DNA from: Ecdyonurus torrentis
Lineage: Eukaryota > Arthropoda > Insecta > Ephemeroptera > Heptageniidae
Direction: 5' to 3'
Assembly: GCA_949318235.1 (NCBI GenBank)
Contig: CASGGR010000026.1
Coordinates: 1,299,744 to 1,363,743, forward strand
Length of the DNA: 64,000 nucleotides
Numbering within the stretch: position 1 is the stretch's first letter; every line of letters starts with the position of its first letter. Both the position numbers and the translations under genes were made by a program. The notes beneath the pieces were generated by a model that was not told the origin of the DNA, searched no databases, and was given only the letters and a program-made list of their open reading frames with translations. Shown piece by piece: positions 60,401-64,000 of the stretch.

Positions 60401-63400
60401 TTCACCGTTATAGAGAATCTCAGCGCTTTGTCATTGTACTTTTCAGACTGTGAATACGATTTTTGATGATATCTCCGAAACTAATAAATCTACAATCTTG
60501 CGGTTTGAACTAAAATGTAGGACTAACAGACTTGCAAAGAAAAGGTTATTACACCTTAATCGCTATAAATGCAAACTTTCGCCGTTATAGAGAATCTCAG
60601 TTCGTTCTCATCGTACATTTCATACTGTGAATACGATTTTTGATATCTCCGAAACTAATAAAGCTACAGGCTCGCGGATTGAACTAAAATGTAGGACAAA
60701 CAGACTTGCAAAGAAAAGGTTATTACACCTTAATCGCTCCAATGCAAACTTTCGCCGTTATAGAGAATCTCAATGATTTCTCATCGTACTTTTCAGACTG
60801 TGAATACGATTTTTGATAATATCTCCGAAACTAATAAAGCTACAGGCTTGCGGTTTGAACTAAAATGTAGGACTAACAGACTTGCAAAGAAAAGGTTATT
60901 AAACTTTAATCGCTCCAATGCAAACTTTCGCCGTTATAGAGAATCTCAGTGCTTTCTCATCGTACTTTTCAGACTGTGAATATGATTTTTGATAATATTT
61001 CCGAAACTAATAAAGCTTTAGGCTTGCGGTTTGAACTAAAATGTAAGACTAACAGACTTGCAAAGAAAAGGTTATTACACCTTAATCGCTCCAATGCAAA
61101 CTTTCGCCGTTATAGAGAATCTCAATGATTTCTCATCGTACTTTTCAGACTGTGAATACGATTTTTGATAATATCTCCGAAACTAATAAAGCTACAGGCT
61201 TGCGGTTTGAACTAAAATGTAGGACTAACAGACTTGCAAAGAAAAGGTTATTACACTTTAATCGCTCCAATGCAAACTTTCGCCGTTATAGAGAATCTCA
61301 GTGCTTTCTCATCGTACTTTTCAGACTGTGAATATGATTTTTGATAATATTTCCGAAACTAATAAAGCTTTAGGCTTGCGGTTTGAACTAAAATGTAAGA
61401 CTAACAGACTTGCAAAGAAAAGGTTATTACACCTTAATCGCTCCAATGCAATCTTTCGCCGTTATAGAGAATCTTAGTGCTTTCTCATCGTACTTTTCAG
61501 ACTGTGAATACGATTTTTAATGATATCTCCGAAACTAATAAAGCTACAGGCTTGCGGTTTGAACTAAAATGTAGGACAAACAGACTTGCAAAGAAAAGGT
61601 TATTACACCTTAATCGCTCCAATGCAAACTTTCACCGTTATAGAGAATCTCAGCGCTTTGTCATTGTACTTTTCAGACTGTGAATACGATTTTTGATGAT
61701 ATCTCCGAAACTAATAAATCTACAATCTTGCGGTTTGAACTAAAATGTAGGACTAACAGACTTGCAAAGAAAAGGTTATTACACCTTAATCGCTATAAAT
61801 GCAAACTTTCGCCGTTATAGAGAATCTCAGTTCGTTCTCATCGTACATTTCATACTGTGAATACGATTTTTGATATCTCCGAAACTAATAAAGCTACAGG
61901 CTCGCGGATTGAACTAAAATGTAGGACAAACAGACTTGCAAAGAAAAGGTTATTACACCTTAATCGCTCCAATGCAAACTTTCGCCGTTATAGAGAATCT
62001 CAATGATTTCTCATCGTACTTTTTCAGACTGTGAATACGATTTTTGATAATATCTCCGAAACTAATAAAGCTACAGGCTTGCGGTTTGAACTAAAATGTA
62101 GGACTAACAGACTTGCAAAGAAAAGGTTATTACACCTTAATCGCTCCAATGCAAACTTTCGCCGTTATAGAGAATCTCAGTGCTTTCTCATCGTACTTTT
62201 CAGACTGTGAATACGATTTTTATTGATATCTCCGAAACTAATAAAGCTACAGGCTTGCGGTTTGAACTAAAATGTAGGACTAACAGACTTGCAAAGAAAA
62301 GTAATTACACCTTAATCGCTCCAATGCAAACTTTTGCCGTTATAGAGAATCTTAGTGCTTTCTCATCGTACTTTTCAGACTGTGAATACGATTTTTAATG
62401 ATATCTCCGAAACAAATAAAGCTACAGGCTTGCGGTTTGAACTAAAATGTAGGACTAACAGACTTGCAAAGAAAAGGTTATTACACCTTAATCGCTCCAA
62501 TGCAAACTTTTGCCGTTATAGAGAATCTCAGTGCTTTTTCATCGTACTTTTCAGACTGTGAATATGATTTTTGATAATATTTCCGAAACTAATAAAGCTT
62601 TAGGCTTGCGGTTTGAACTAAAATGTAAGACTAACAGACTTGCAAAGAAAAGGTTATAACACCCTAATCGCTCCAATGCAAACTTTCGCCGTTATAGAGA
62701 ATCTTAGTGCTTTCTAATCGTACTTTTCAGACTGTGAATACGATTTTTAATGATATCTCCGAAACTAATAAAGCTACAGGCTTGCGGTTTGAACTAAAAT
62801 GTAGGACTAACAGACTTGCAAAGAAAAGGTTATTACACCTTAATCGCTTCAATGCAAACTTTCGCCGTTATAGAGAATCTCAGTGCTTTCTCATCGTACT
62901 TTTCAGACTGTGAATACGATTTTTTATGATATTTCCGAAACTAATAAAGCTACAAGCCTGCGCTTTAAACTAAAATTTAGGACTAACAGACTTGCAAAAA
63001 AAGGTTATTACACCTTAATCGCTATAAATGCAAACTTTCGCCGTTATAGAGAATCTCAGTGCTTTCTCATCGTACTTTTCAGACTGTGAATACGATTTTT
63101 GATATCTCCGAAACTAATAAAGCTACAGGCTCGCGGATTGAACTAAAATGTAGGACAAACAGACTTGCAAAGAAAAGGTTATTACACTTTAATCGCTCAA
63201 ATGCAAACTTTTGCCGTTATAGAGAATCTCAGTGCTTTTTCATCGTACTTTTCAGACTGTGAATACGATTTTTGATGATATCTCCGAAACTAATAAATCT
63301 ACAGGCTTGCGTTCTGAACTAAAATGTAGGACTAACAGACTTGCAAAGAAAAGGTTATTACACCTTAATCGCTCCAATGCAAACTTTCGCCGTTATAGAG

Positions 63401-64000
63401 AATCTCAGTGCTTTCCATCGTACTTTTCAGACCGAATACGATTTTTGATGATATCTCCGAAACTAATAAAGCTACAGGCTTGCGGTTTGAACTAAAATGT
63501 AGGACTAACAGACTTGCAAAGAAAAGGTTATTACACCTTAATCGCTCAAATGCAAACTTTCGCCGTTATAGAGAATATCAGTGCTTTCTCATCGTACTTT
63601 TGAGACTGTGAATATGATTTTTGATGATATTTCCGAAACTAATAAAGCTTTAGGCTTGCGGTTTGAACTAAAATGTAGGACTAACAGACTTGCAAAGAAA
63701 AAGTTATTACACCTTAATCGCTCCAATGCAAACTTTTGCCGTTATAGAGAATCTCAGTGCTTTCTCATCGTACTTTTCAGACTGTGAATAAGATTTTTCA
63801 TGATATTTCCGAAACTAATAAAGCTACAGGCTTGCGGTTTGAACTAAAATGTAGGACTAACAGACTTGCAAAGAAAAGGTTATAACACCTTAATCGCTCC
63901 AATGCAAACTTTCGCCGTTATAGAGAATCTTAGTGCTTTCTCATCGTACTTTTCAGACTGTGACTACCATTTTTAATGATATCTCCGAAACTAATAAAGC
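57439..64000 (+). repeat. Higher-order duplication, 4741-bp period (27 monomers)
   Basis: 57439-59259 matches 62180-64000. Paired monomers lie at 57614/62355, 57966/62707 (CTTTCTAATCG), 58142/62883, 58318/63059, 58491/63232, 58667/63408 and 58840/63581. A copy of part of the same block lies 5793 bp to the left (52525-53080 versus 58318-58873). The second copy continues beyond the window. Confidence 0.85.

Larger units (their letters stand above)
49283..64000 (+). repeat. 176-bp satellite array, right arm (~84 copies, runs off the window)
   Basis: Same monomer, orientation and classes as the left arm. The first partial monomer completes the one cut by the Polinton. More indel variants occur than on the left, for example CTTTCCATCG with TCAGACCGAATACG near 52880 and 63420, and GTGACTACCATTTTT near 59218 and 63960. 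No genes are interspersed. Confidence 0.98.

Overview
This window is AT-rich animal nuclear DNA, most likely from an insect or another arthropod. The evidence is a long tandem satellite, an arthropod-type Ty3/gypsy retrotransposon, and a full-length Polinton/Maverick (adintovirus-like) element whose accessory gene content looks insect-like. No ordinary host single-copy gene is visible. The species cannot be fixed from the sequence alone.

Layout. (1) 1-3785: the 5' part of a Ty3/gypsy LTR retrotransposon on the minus strand. It has a 404-bp 5' LTR, a primer-binding-site-like sequence, gag, and pol in the -1 frame. Pol is open to the window edge and covers protease, reverse transcriptase and the start of RNase H. 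The LTR abuts satellite exactly at 3785/3786. (2) 3786-32531: about 160 head-to-tail copies of a ~176-bp satellite, organised by nested higher-order duplications with periods of 2810, 4394, 880, 2285 and 1232 bp. (3) 32532-49282: a 16,751-bp Polinton with ~505-bp terminal inverted repeats that begin 5'-AG, flanked by a perfect 6-bp target-site duplication (AACAGA). (4) 49283-64000: the same satellite continues in the same orientation and phase for another ~84 copies, with its own duplications (878, 4741 and 5793 bp), and runs off the window.

Inside the Polinton, from left to right: a 2.2-kb non-coding left arm with a minisatellite, a hairpin and AT repeats; protein-primed DNA polymerase B (+), broken by an in-frame TAA and a 1,208-bp MITE-like insertion; integrase with chromodomain (-); a small protein with a fibre-like motif (-); a DUF8207-type protein (-); five dyad repeats at exactly 21-bp spacing; the A32/FtsK-like packaging ATPase (-); then, divergently, a PLA2-like/minor virion protein (+), an adenain-like cysteine protease (+), a penton-like minor capsid protein (+), a 43-residue ORF (+) and the double jelly-roll major capsid protein (+). 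A short gene with a predicted 84-bp intron (-) lies near the right end. The set amounts to an integrating, self-replicating, capsid-forming element. Only polB is visibly broken, so this copy cannot make its own intact polymerase, although its morphogenesis genes are open.

The main points for a second look are: the precise Polinton insertion in a satellite whose higher-order copies supply the empty site; the 21-bp-phased dyad array; the two lesions confined to polB; the canonical -1 frameshift signal in the retrotransposon; and the 12-nt first exon of the right-end gene.
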